A DNA stretch of 64,000 bases from Imbricaverruca yamaguchii. Taxonomy: Eukaryota; Arthropoda; Thecostraca; Neoverrucidae. Shown in pieces: positions 1 to 11,339 of the stretch (positions within the stretch are counted from its first letter, which is position 1; each line of letters opens with the position of its first letter). The notes beneath the pieces were generated by a model. The model was not told the DNA's origin. It did no database searches and was given only the letters and a program-made list of their open reading frames with translations. Position numbers and translations under genes: made by a program. The stretch is from assembly GCA_034440575.1 (NCBI GenBank), contig JAOTOL010001072.1, positions 129,001 to 193,000 on the forward strand, in the 5' to 3' direction.

Positions 1-118
1 CCAGGTCATGTGATTCAAGGATGGAGAGTCCACGGCATTTCGCCTACCTCAGTTTCTATCTGGCTGGAAACAAAATATAGTGAAGACATAGATTTGACCC
101 GCTTACACTGCGAGGGAA

Positions 119-282
119 TGGCAGTTTTGCCGCCCGGTGTACATTAACGTTTGGCAGCTTTGCCGCCTCGTGTACGTTAACGTTTGGCAGCTTCGCCGCC
201 CGGTGTACGTTAATGTTTGGCAGCTTTGCCGCCTCGTGTACGTTAACGTTTGGCAGCTTTGCCGCCTCGTGTACGTTAACGT
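119..282. repeat. 33-bp minisatellite, about 5 copies
   Basis: Five consecutive units begin with CGTTTGGCAGCTTTGCCGCC and end in TGTACGTTAA, differing by one to three bases. The unit length is a multiple of three, so the array reads as an 11-residue repeat (VNVWQLCRLVY) in one frame. That frame runs on only briefly into unrelated sequence, so I read this as a minisatellite and not as a coding repeat. Confidence 0.9.
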
Positions 283-1201
283 GCTACTAATACGTAGCTT
301 TACCAGGTCATTAATCTGGTCAGATTTTCTTCCGTCACATCACTTTCCCATTGTTGAAAGTTTGTGACAGGTATGGGTCGGTTCAAAGTGATATATGAGT
401 GGACTAAATTTGGCATCCACCAGTGCTTTAACACTGTCGCTACCCATGCGGCCAGCATTGCGTATCATACTCTGAGCGCATCGACCCTCCAGAAACTTGG
501 CAGACAGGATGGCCGTCCAATTTCATCCACACGTTTCACCTCTACTTACTGCCATACATGATTAACTGTTCATTTAACCGTGCCCAGCCCGAACATTTTT
601 CAAGAGAGCCCGGCCAAATTGGATACATTTAGAATCTTGCTCTGTGAGCTCTGTTGTGTATGGGAGCCACAAAGCTGACTTGGATTCCCTCAAGAGCAGT
701 ACTACACTGCCAAGACTGCCTTGCAATGCGAAATGAGTGAATGCAATGAATACACGTTTAACACTACTTGTTTGCTCGCCGCACCCGCCTTGATGTTTCT
801 CTTGAATCTGTTGTTTTCCTGTATAGCGATTCAGAGTCCACCTTTGTATGCAGGAAAACAAATCAAGTGATACGATACAGATACATTTTGTCATTAACCA
901 TTTCATTGAGGTGCAAGTAATGCAATGTTGGATCATGATAACTATCCACTTCATAGAATCAATTGTCCTCGTAATCTAGCTGAGATGGTGGATGTGATTT
1001 GTTCGCCGTTTTCATCTTCAAAATGGCGGCATTTTTCAGCCGGCCAGCGCTTCACGGCCGAGCTGAGGCGAACAATTTGGCGTTGTCTCGCTTCCGACCG
1101 GCCCAGTCATAACTCCACTGGCCCACTAATGGTCGTGTGGGGGACATCTCGAGAAACGCCCAGTCCGTCCATCGACGCGGTCGCGCTCAGCCGCCGCCGG
1201 T
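283..1201. other. no recognisable feature
   Basis: Only short open frames without recognisable motifs were seen on either strand. The last 200 bases become GC-rich as they approach the 17-bp array. Confidence 0.5.
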
Positions 1202-1779
1202 GCCATCTGGGCGGCGATGCCGTCTGGGCGGCGATGCCGTCTGGGCGGCGATGCCGTCTGGGCGGCGATGCAGGAGCGGCGCCGGTGCCGTCTGGGCGGC
1301 GATGCCGTCTGGGCGGCGAAGCCGTCTGGGCGGCGATGCCGTCTGGGCGGCGATGCCGTCTGGGCGGCGATGCCGTCTGGGCGGCGATGCAGGAGTGGCA
1401 CCGGTGTCGTCTGGGCGGCGATGCAGGAGCGGCACCGGTGTCGTCTGGGCGGCGATGCCGTCTGGGCGGCGATGCCGTCTGGGTGGCGATGCAGGAGCGG
1501 CGCCGGTACCGTCTGGGCGGCGATGCCGTCTGGGCGGCGATGCCGTCTGGGCGGCGATGCCGTCTGGGCGGCGATGCAGGAGCGGCGCCGGTGCCGTCTG
1601 GGCGGCGATGCCGTCTGGGCGGCGATGCCGTCTGGGCGGCGATGCAGGAGTGGCACCGGTGTCGTCTGGGCGGCGATGCAGGAGCGGCACCGGTGCCGTC
1701 TGGGCGGCGATGCCGTCTGGGTGGCGATGCAGGAGTGGCACCAATGCTGTCTGGGCGGCGATGCAGGAGCGGCACCGGT
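1202..1779. repeat. 17-bp two-variant GC-rich minisatellite, 34 units
   Basis: The array is built from two 17-bp monomers in strict register: type A (GCCGTCTGGGCGGCGAT) and type B (GCAGGAGCGGCGCCGGT), with scattered point variants. I count 25 A and 9 B units. B never occurs twice in a row. The A-run lengths before successive B units are 4, 6, 1, 3, 4, 3, 1, 2 and 1. The monomer lacks stop codons and 17 is not a multiple of three, so long open frames appear in several frames on both strands (up to 310 codons). These are by-products of the repeat. Confidence 0.93.
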
Positions 1780-2221
1780 GCTACCCAGCCGACACCGAAC
1801 CTTCCGAACTCTAGTGCGGCCTTCGGACGCCTACACTGGCTCTGTTTTCATAGTTAAGCGCTAGGCGTGGGTGAGAAGGGGTGTAGTATGGTAGCATGCT
1901 GGGAAAGGTAATGGGCAGCTTTATACTGGGCCGGAACCAGGAATTGTTCAATGATGAGCCGGATTTTGCGAAGATGCCCGGACTGCTCCCACAAGGGTAG
2001 CATTCCCCGAACTTCGGGATCGTTTTTGGAAAGGAGCCAATATCTTCCCTCGATACATAGGTGAAAACAAATATCTTTGGACACCAGAATGTGTGGTCAA
2101 CTAACATATCAAACTGTAAGTAAGCAAGTATGGCCAGGAGTGCAGACCGCCAAAACATGGATATAAATGCATGATGCCAAAACTTCATTGGCATAGGTGT
2201 CGATTCAGTATTCGGAAGGTT
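1780..2221. other. no recognisable feature
   Basis: Unique-looking sequence. A 153-codon open frame on the minus strand (1811-2272) has no recognisable motif. Confidence 0.45.
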
Positions 2222-2530
2222 AGTGCACGCTTGTAAGGACCCGTAGACGCTAGAAAGGGCACTCGTAGTCATTACTAGGGAATTCGGGCATTCTAGAACA
2301 TTCTAGAGCATTCTAGAAGGGGTCTGGGGCACGCAAGTGCCCATACACGTTCCTCTAGGTTCGCAGTCTTTCGCAAGGATCCGTACACATTCGCAAAGGC
2401 CCCCAAGGATAAGGAAAGGCCGTAGGCTTTCGTAAAAGTCCATATATATCTGTAAGCACCCTTAGACTTTCGCAAAGTCCTGTACATGTTTGTTGAGGAC
2501 TCGTAGACGTTCTCAGGGGCATGACAACAG
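2222..2530. repeat. degenerate ~20-bp tandem repeat
   Basis: Units resembling GACTTTCGCAAAGTCCTGTA recur about every 20 bases (for example near 2372-2395, 2425-2445, 2466-2485 and 2506-2520), each usually ending in CGTA or CCTGTA. Similarity between units is moderate, so the array looks old. The heat-shock-element-like run at 2290-2319 interrupts it. Confidence 0.6.
2290..2319. promoter_or_regulatory. heat-shock-element-like array (6 alternating pentamers)
   Basis: Three tandem decamers of the form ATTCTAGAAC give six contiguous 5-bp units alternating nTTCn and nGAAn; five match and the fourth reads GAG. This is the arrangement bound by trimeric heat shock factor in eukaryotes. No gene could be assigned downstream, so a role is unproven, and a simple 10-bp repeat would look the same. 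Confidence 0.4.
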
Positions 2531-2880
2531 CTGAAGTGGCCTCAAAAAGTACGTTGGCCGTTCTATTTTGGTCATAGCGATCCCGTAGACGACTAAGGAG
2601 TAGTGTGTGTGTGGGGGGGGGGGACGCGTGTGTGCGTGCTGAGTATTCGTATATGCATCGTAGAACTTGACATGAGTCAGGACCGACCATGCTCATTTTT
2701 TTTGGATTTTACTTTCTGTGGTGAAACATTGTCAAAATTGTCAAAATCAATTAGACAGCTTGGGCGGTTTGGAACTCGTATGCATATATTGTTATGCACT
2801 TTCACGGGAATAACAGTAAAATGAAAAAGCGTACATTAATAACGTTAACACCAAGATCCCGATTGAAAACTTAAAGTCTT
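2531..2880. other. no gene; poly-G run
   Basis: Nothing recognisable apart from a run of about 11 G near 2613-2623. A second G run lies at about 3411-3421. Confidence 0.5.
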
Positions 2881-2904
2881 AAAGAAAACTCTCACAAGAT
2901 TGGA

Positions 2905-3065
2905 AACCGGGAAAAATGTCCATCAGGGTGGGAAGGGACAGACTGGCAGATATCCCTCCAAAACGGACTTCAGCCTATGTTATTCTCACGTAGCCTGAGA
3001 CCCGGGCCAATGTTGATCAAGGTGGGAAAGGACATACCGGCAGATATCACTCCAAAATGGTCTCC
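2905..3065. repeat. diverged direct duplication (~52 bp, ~95 bp apart)
   Basis: The segment from about 2913 (AATGTCCATCAGGGTGGGAA ...) is repeated from about 3010 (AATGTTGATCAAGGTGGGAA ...). Both copies continue through GGCAGATATC and end in CCAAAA. Several substitutions separate them. Confidence 0.65.
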
Positions 3066-6000
3066 ACAAACAGAAAGGCACTGGGAAGAGTCGCCATTAC
3101 ACAATTGGTGTCTCTATCCGCCGTCTGGCTAGACGCCTCAGAATCAGCGAGTCTTGCAATGATAACATTTTGAAGGAGGAACTCCCATACAGAAAAAGAT
3201 GTAAAGCAACCAAGGTCATCGCGAAGCAGAAGACATCGACATAACGGATGCACAAACTTGCACGTGGTGTGCTCTGCGCAAACCAGAATGTGATCACCAT
3301 CATGGATGATGAGGCGTATTTCACCTGGTCTGGAAGTGAGATGTCCGAAAACAGGATTTTATGTTTGTTCTAACGGAGATGTAGCATATAATCTAAGGTA
3401 CCGTGCCTTCGGGGGGGGGGGGTCCAAAAAAGCTATGGTATGGAAAGCCATGTCTCTAAAAGGGAGATCCAAGCCTGTAATAATCACAAGCCGCACCAAC
3501 GTGGGATCTGATGTCTAACATAGAGTGTTAAGTTATTCGTGAAATAGGGTGAAATATACCACTTTCTGAACACTCAATCGACATCCTAGAAGTATTGACA
3601 TCCTGCTCCTCAATGCGTGCTTATAAGTTCTGAGTGTCCCCTTTCTAGCAGTACCCCGTTTATAAGTATCATGATCATCCTCTCGATAAGGAGTGGTGAC
3701 ACGAACATTACGGAACGCAAATTCAGGCAGAGATTGTTCATAAGCGATATCGAATGCAGTGTCATGGTATAGCATCGGTATTTTTTCTCGCTATCCCGAA
3801 TATAGCTCTTCCTAACTTATGAATACCAAAAAAGATTAAGGTACAGTCATTAGTACACCATTGGCTCAAATTTGAGCCTGAAGGACATCAAAAAAATTAG
3901 AGATGATACTAATTACATGGCAAAATTTGGTATCCTACTGTGCTATTTTCGACATCTCACACCTAACGTGAAACCATTATTTTAACACTGGTCTAGCATG
4001 ATATGTTCCTCAGGTAAGCATTTTTTATTCCTCCTTCTTGAGTGTGAAATGCTTCCCTTTCCCGTTTTTGCTCTTCATTAGCGACATATATCCTGACAGT
4101 AGATATGTATTCTTGCCGAACCTGGATGTCGCCCGATGTGAGCTTAACATCCCCGTGTTTCTTGAAACTGCGGGAGTATCATTTATATACCGAGATCAGA
4201 ACCCTCCAAACGCTCCTCAGTTCCGGTCAGTTGGAGGCTTCTATGGCATCTTAATATCCTAAGGGAACAAGCTTACCGAGGGTGGAGTCAGCTTTCGAGC
4301 TGAAGATAAGGGCCCGCAGGTGTCCCTGGCAATGATTAGGAGGGTGCATTTATATACTTATAATAATTATATTGACAACGTTTCGGGTCAGGCCATATAA
4401 TTACGCTGATCTGAAAGCTTTTAACCGGAGATTGGACCAATTTATTATATGAATAAACAGAGTACGTTCAATTGCTTAATACGACGCATTTTTGGAAGAG
4501 TAACAGCTCGTTGATGCACAAACCCTGAAAATGTACACCTACATCTGCGCCTGGGACGTCATCTAGTTGGAAATCTGGAAACCAGACCAAGCGAGCCTGA
4601 CTTCGGAGGTAAACTCGATGACAAAAGCTGTTTGTCAAATTCAGCGATCCTCAAATGTCAAACGTTACGAGCACTCGACCACTCTGATCAATATCACAAG
4701 CCAGTTTCAACCGCGGTAAGTGATTGGCCCTGCATGATATAGCTATGACGAATTATAATCCACGTCTTAAAAATATCGTCATCATGTCTGCTTTAATTGC
4801 ATCATTTATGGCTGAAATATGTCGGGCAAGCCGACAAACAAGTTTGTCTTGGGTACGCATAGTTTGGGCGCGTTTTGGTCTTTGGGGTGTTGTAAACAAT
4901 TCAGTACTTGTAACATTCTTGCGAGTATGATATTGAAAGACAAGGATCAATTCTCCTCCCTCCCCCAGTTAGGTAGGAATACAGTGACATAAAAAACGAA
5001 GCCTCGTATGATGTGCTATAGTGGACGTCATTACAACTGTAAACAATCCGCTTGTAAAGTGGAGATAATATAATATGTTCGGGAGCGTCAGGATGGAATC
5101 GTTGCATCCCGAATTGATGTATTTTCATGTTTAATTATAAAACAGGTATTTCACAACCATAAAATAACACGTAAAAGGAAAAACATTCTACTGCAGGACA
5201 CATACTACCACGTCCTCCCAAATATTGCATATTTGCTGGTGATACAACGCAACTTTATGTTCTATCCGACAACTCCTACCTCCCGGCCATGGTGTCAAAT
5301 ACGGCCAGACTGGCTAGTTGTGTCTGTGAATCGTGTGCTTTTTTTTCAAACAGTGCCGCAATTCAAATATGCTGGTTGACTTTTATATATAATTTATTAC
5401 TATATAGTTAAAACTTCCGGAACATTTCATATATACAGATAAAGTGCATATACATCAATGACATGCCCTCTATTCTAGACTAAATCATTGGCATCGCATC
5501 CCGGTGCTTATTGGCCGTCGTGAAGAGGACTATGGACACCTTCCCTTTTTCAACATGTTCCACAAGAAAGATCAAGAAAGTCACTTTTTTCAGGACTCGC
5601 ACACCTGCCAACCATAGACACCATATTTTCTTCATAGGTTCATGTAATTTACACTGGACTCCATGACTTCCACCGATGACCATTATGTATTCCATATATG
5701 CATCAAGTTGTCTGTACTCCTCACTTCTTGTCCATATTTCCCACCACTTGTTTATTTTTTTCACACTTCAGACTCGCACACAATTCCTCTCACACTACAC
5801 AGCTTCTGTCCCGACTCTTGAGACTAAGCAGACTCCCCGAATTTCAGCACTTCATCAACTGGTGATTGATGGAACTGGTCTGAACTTTGGAGGGCTTCCA
5901 GCTTCTAAGAGAGAGTTGCTTCATAGGTTACGTTTCCTAGTTCTTTGGGTTCTAGTCATCTAATGCTCTTGGAATAATAAGCCCAAGTCCAAATAACCTT

Positions 6001-6863
6001 GTACTGTAACATGGAACTCTTGTACTCAATGATTATCCAAGGTTTAAGGTGGAAAATGTCACCAATCCCGTCACCATTATTGTTTTCCTCCAATATCCAT
6101 CTAGAAAACTCTTCACAATGCTGTAGACTACCATTAAACAAGTATGGCGACAGTCTTACGAACAAAATATAAATAAAAATATTTGTGTGGCATGCCACAC
6201 CGATATTTCCTGGCCAGAAACGCTTGACGTGTGAAATATACCAAACCGGTTCCGGCAATGTTACTATAATTTCGAGGAGTACCACCAATTCCTGCAAGCA
6301 TGCAACCATTTGCCGTGCCAAAGGATTTTCTTTTGCTGGACTATACTGTTGACTCCACCTGCAGGAAACACTTTAAGATATTGCAACAGAGGGTATACAT
6401 AATGGTACCACCCTGTGGAAGCTGTCCATTTGCAATGCATGCACCCAGAGGTGGAGATCTCTGGGGCTTGGGGAGCAACCCCCTGAGATGGGGATCGGTC
6501 TCTCCAGGAAGGAGGGGCAAGGGCTTCCAGGAACCTGGTCAAGTGCGCAATGTTGTATGGGAATAATTGCACAACAATGCAACGTTCATAGCGGGTAGGA
6601 ACTATCCAATTTATATGCTGTTCATGCACAGCAAAATAAAACCATAGGCATCAATGAAAAAAGTGGCTACATGGTAAATATAAAGTCGTAAACTTAGCGC
6701 CAAGCCTTTCGCCTTGTCTTGCACTGGGAACATGCATCACTCCAAGCTGTTCAAATCTATGTGCATCCTGCAAATAACTTTTCCAAAATGCGATATGTTG
6801 ATGTACCCTGATATTGCTCAGGTATAGATACTTCCACAATTTTGTGTTCAAGCATTAGCAGAC

Positions 6864-6867
<4 letters not shown>
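3066..6867. other. 3.8 kb without recognisable features
   Basis: AT-rich sequence with only short open frames (the longest is 121 codons, minus strand, around 5956-6629). I found no protein motif, tandem array or RNA gene. Introns or decayed repeats cannot be excluded. Confidence 0.5.

Positions 6868-6919
<52 letters not shown>
6868..6919. repeat. (TG)n microsatellite
   Basis: About 25 uninterrupted TG dinucleotides preceded by a short TATA run. The following 140 bases are rich in ATGCAT, GCATGC and TTTGCAT words, giving a long alternating purine-pyrimidine tract. Confidence 0.95.
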
Positions 6920-6921
<2 letters not shown>

Positions 6922-7342
6922 GCATAGATCAGCATGCATTTGCATATGTAGTTATGCATATGCAAGTACACATTGAATGCATTGTAAGTTTGCATACGCA
7001 TGTGCATGCACGCTTTGTACGTGAGCATGCATTGACATGTGCAGATATCTCTATGTAGGTATGTGCTACATCACATGAAACTATATTTCCCTTATAGCAG
7101 ATCCCGCAGTGACTCCAGGGGTTCCTTAGCGTTACTAGCTTGCTACCTAGCTGAGGTGCTCACCGGGCTACTTATCTTGCTAATGCCTTGTGGTGGTCTA
7201 TCTTCAACACAAAATAAGGGTTAACAAGATGCAATATGAGATATTACTAAGGTGGCCATCTTGATTGTTGGGCAGCTGGCCATAGGAAATAAAAACATAA
7301 ACAGAACTTGTACAATGCATTTAGCGAAGTAGGATAGGCAAT

Positions 7343-7432
7343 GTACTGCTGGGAAACAGTGGCCGAACCCCACTAGGAATTGAACTATGTGTCATCCTAC
7401 CCAGATAAGGTTTTCAACTTCCAGTGTAATGT
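7343..7432 (-). repeat. dispersed repeat copy 1 (SINE-like?)
   Basis: About 85 bases matching 7686-7775: shared blocks include GGCCGAACCC, GAATTG, CATCC, CCAGATAAG, GTTTTCAA and TTCCA.TGTA. On the minus strand it contains AGTTCAATTCC, close to a pol III B box (GGTTCRANNCC), followed by GGGGTTCGGCC. That suggests a tRNA-derived SINE remnant, but no A box was confirmed. Confidence 0.6.
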
Positions 7433-7685
7433 GCATCCGAAAAGGTGGCGACATTAAAACAGACAGCAAAGTTCAACTGTTCGCTCCACTGCTGATGTGA
7501 ATACAGGTGTAGAATGCTTCTCTCCCCTCTGATCAACACCGTAAAACGCCTCCAATTCTTGCACCTCCAATCAACGCCGTGCAACTCCTTGTTTCCCTGC
7601 GATTAACACCGCTTGGTCAGATACGCCAGTGAATGCCAAGTCAAAGTTCACATTCACCCTGAACATCTCTAACTTTTCTTTCACT
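7433..7685. other. spacer with weak internal repetition
   Basis: Loosely repeated phrases such as TCAACACCG, TCAACGCCG and TTAACACCG occur at about 7536, 7570 and 7602, suggesting an old ~33-bp tandem repeat. Nothing else was seen. Confidence 0.35.
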
Positions 7686-7775
7686 GTACCGCTAGAAGAT
7701 AGCGGCCGAACCCAATAAGAATTGGTTTATGGGCCATCCCGTCCAGATAAGAGTTTTCAATTTCCATTGTAGTCT
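7686..7775 (-). repeat. dispersed repeat copy 2
   Basis: Second copy of the 7343-7432 repeat in the same orientation, about 343 bases downstream, with roughly one base in five changed. The B-box-like part is more eroded here (ACCAATTCTTA in the same place). Confidence 0.6.
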
Positions 7776-7909
7776 TGGGCGAGGGTCCAGTTGCCTTCAG
7801 TAAGATGGCAAGCACCGATATGGCGTTTATCAGACACCGCTTGGCTACTCTAGAGACGCGAATGTCGACTGGTGGCTGCTTGTGTATCGAGCTCTGATTT
7901 ATCTTTCGC

Positions 7910-8400
7910 CATCCGCAGCACAGCAGTGGCACGGATCCTCAGACCGCTCTGCGAAGGGAGCAACGACACAGATCCTATCCTCACCCCGCGCCGTCCGAGG
8001 AGTAAAGCACACACCCTCACCGAGTGCTGCGAAGGGAGCAACGACACAGATCCTCACCCCGCGCCGTCCGAGGAGTAAAGCACACACCCTCACCGAGCGC
8101 TGCCAAGAGAGCAACGACACAGATCCTCACCCCGCGCTGCTAAGGGAGCAGCAGTCATGATCCTCACCCCGCGCTGCTAAGGGGGCAGCAACACTGGCGC
8201 CCACCCGATGCTGCCAAGAGAAGCACAGCGCAAAAATTCATCCCGCGCTACTACGCAGTTCTAGCACGGTGCGTTTTGCGCTGCCAGGAGAGCAACAGAA
8301 CAGACCCTCATTCTGCCTTGCAATAGAAACAGTAACACGGATACTAAACCCGCGCCACGAATGGAGCAGCAGTGAGGTTACAGCAGCAGCAGGTTGGGAG
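7910..8400. repeat. degenerate 37-bp tandem repeat with 73-78-bp higher-order unit
   Basis: The monomer starts GCTGC.AAGGGAGCA and ends in CTCACCCCGC, spaced 37 bases (8100, 8137, 8174, 8211). Around 7952-8100 two monomer types (starting GCGAAGGGAGC and GCCGTCCGAGG) alternate to give a 73-78-bp higher-order repeat. The last units degrade into AGCAGCAGC-rich sequence. Confidence 0.75.
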
Positions 8401-11339
8401 TAGGCTGCAGCAGCAACAGCAGCTCAAAGCGCGTTCCGGTTGTCGTCCGTTTTGAAGATTGCCATCAACACATTGCCTTTGAATGGATATAATATGTCGG
8501 AGCCAGGTGCAAGTTATCCCGTCTAGTACGTTTAATGGACTTTTTGTGGAGCATATATTGCACATTTGTACCGCAAAGCTAAAATACGGCGACGTTTTGT
8601 CAAGTGTTTTGGCGTCCGATAGCTCCAGCTTGAGTGTTTTTTCCTAACAAGAACATGTTTTCGCTTGAGACCGTATGGCAGACCCTTTTACAAAATAAAT
8701 GCTCCTCGTTACATTAAATAGCTGAAAAGCCTCTTTCATTGTGTCCAAACGGGGAAAAATAGTGTCATTAAATTCATTGTTGGCCATCATTATGCAAAGC
8801 GTGTCGTATTTTTTTCAAGCGAGATCGCTTTGAAATGTCCCTCTTGGGTAATGGGATCGCAACTTGGGAGAAACTTTTGTCATCAGCCTCTTGCTGAATC
8901 CAACTCTTCGCTGTCTTCGCTGTTCACGACACCATATTGCAATGTTCAAAATGTCTCGGGTAAAAATCACGGTCTCGTCGTGAAGCTTCCCCAGCGACCT
9001 CCACCGGGCGGTAATCATCTCCGCTATGCTCCAGGCGAAAAGTCATCAACTAGACAGCACCCGGCACACTGCCAGATATGCCGGACAGAGTCGGTACTGG
9101 CGGGATCGAAAGATAATCAGGCAAGCTTGGTAGTAAAATAATCCCCACGGTACTGATTGTTATGCATGAGATTCAGAGTTAGAGAACAGTGGCGCGGCCT
9201 GCGTGATTGAGTCTGAGATTATGACGTTCCCAGGCAAAATCCGGTCTTTGTTGAAGACTTGCGTGCGCCCAATTCTGAAAGAAAAGAAGATCGTGTTCGT
9301 TTACTGGCGGCACAACATCAGCTTGCTCTGAAACGATGGTACGAATTAGCTCAGGATGTAAATGACGAATCTTGGAGCAATTTTCCACACAATCCATCAT
9401 CTTTGCAGAGCTCACGTCGGTAAACACGGCAATTCATCACTCTAGCGACTGTATAATATATACAGCTCATAACGAACACTAACTGACGGCACGTGCGATA
9501 TTGCTCCAAGGTTCCTCCATCCTACAGAGTAACGGTTCACCCTGCCGTCCCAGCCAAATGGCGGGACCGTAAATAGTTGATCTCGGACACTTTTATTGCC
9601 TTCTCCATTTCGATGGTGCCTCACCATGAAGCGTTGGGAAGACATATTCGACGTCGGGGCCAGTCCAGCTTTTACACAGTTTCCTGCGTCATTTTGGCAG
9701 ACTTTTAGACCGTTGTGCCATCACTGGAAACGGAAGTCGATGACGCCACATTTGTAAGGAGTCAAAGCAAGCGGTGCACACAACGGCAACACTTCGAGCA
9801 TGTGATATTTACGAAGAATGTACATGCATTATTCAGTGAAAAGTTTTGCTTCTGCAAATCACAGGAAATAAGGTTACATCAGGAATGTCAAGCCATGCGG
9901 TTGCTGAATGTAAGAGCTTCAACGTTCAAATGCTCTTTTCTCTCGAATAAATCCGTAAAAGTAAACAAAACAAAAACAAAGGCTTACCATTGCTCCTAAC
10001 ATTTATAACGAGTATCGGCTGTATTATAGGATCATATAGGCTCGGTGACGTCACCACACAGCCAGATGGCTGCCAGCTGGTGTGGTCCACGACAGACCGG
10101 TCAAAAATTATATAAAAGTTACACCCACTAAATTTGTATTTGGGCAAAAATTAGTGTACTCCGTGCTCTGTGTGTATCTAGTCCAGTGTGTATCTAGTCG
10201 TGCTCCGTGCACGTCTGAACAAGTTTTAGCCCATTCGACCATAGGTTTCGGACTTATAGCCTACGGCACGATTTTGAAGTCACACAACAAGGGAATCTAA
10301 GGCGGTATATATCTTATCGACTTCACGGATACTTTGCTAATCCCTGTCCCGGGTGAGTCACGGGCGACAGTTTGCACTGGATATTCGTTCTTGTAATGTG
10401 AACTGACACAGAAATGGGCCATGGCCTGTTCCAGAAATATTCATGGGGTACATTTCCTCGGAGAGCGTCTTCGGCGAAGAAAAAATCATTGAGCGGGTGG
10501 GCGGGATGCAATCTCTCATTATAAAGACCGTGGGGTGGCCATTCGTCTGAGACGGACGCCTGCTCCTCTGACAGAACATGTATGACTGAAGCACCCGCTG
10601 AGCAGAGTCCGGGGTACAATCGAGTCTTCTTGAATGGGAACCTTTCCCGGACGAAGAGGCACCATCTTTACACGGATAAGTGTACACATGCTCCAAGTGA
10701 TCCCTTGTTTCCGTCCCTGGATGGAATGGTCATGTCATCGGCGTCATGCAAATGAAATAGCGCTATGTTGCTGCGCTTATTCTATATGTCAGATGAATGC
10801 ATAGGGAATCGTGTAAAGTTTAAAAACGTACCCTGCAATTAACAACCTGTCAGAATAAAATGCTTGTTTGACCGGGTACCTGTCAATTGCAATCAGCTCT
10901 CTAGTGACTAGCAGGACTTTATTTCCTATGTAGGGTGGTGTTTACTACCGACCACCGGCCCTGATCTGTCGCCTCTGATCGGATATCGAATATCTCTGCT
11001 ACAGTCACTGCACATCATGATAGCCGCTGACATCTGGGGATAGTGAAGTACGATCAATATTACATATAGAAGAAGCGCCCTGTTCGACATAGCTTATGGC
11101 ATCAGCAATTAGGCCATGCACACCAATGTCTAAAAATGACTGCATGACAGCGCGCTTAGCTTCGTAAAATGACGTTACTTGACCTCCAATGGCCTGGTGC
11201 AGTATACGTACGCTGTAATTTATGTGAGCATAATATGCAGGCTATGCTTGCCTACGTCTCACACGTACCTACAGAAGCAGAAACATTTCAAGAGCACACA
11301 GCTGATGAAGACTTACACACATTATAAAACTAGCGACTC
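8401..11339. other. 2.9 kb without recognisable features
   Basis: No convincing protein, tandem array or RNA gene. A duplicated phrase, TGTGTATCTAGTC, occurs at about 10168-10200. Open frames are short and lack motifs. Confidence 0.5.

Noticed and set aside
925..1857. A 310-codon plus-strand frame with His- and Arg-rich shadows on the other strand
   Set aside because: It is an artefact of the 17-bp GC-rich array; equally long frames exist in other frames on both strands.
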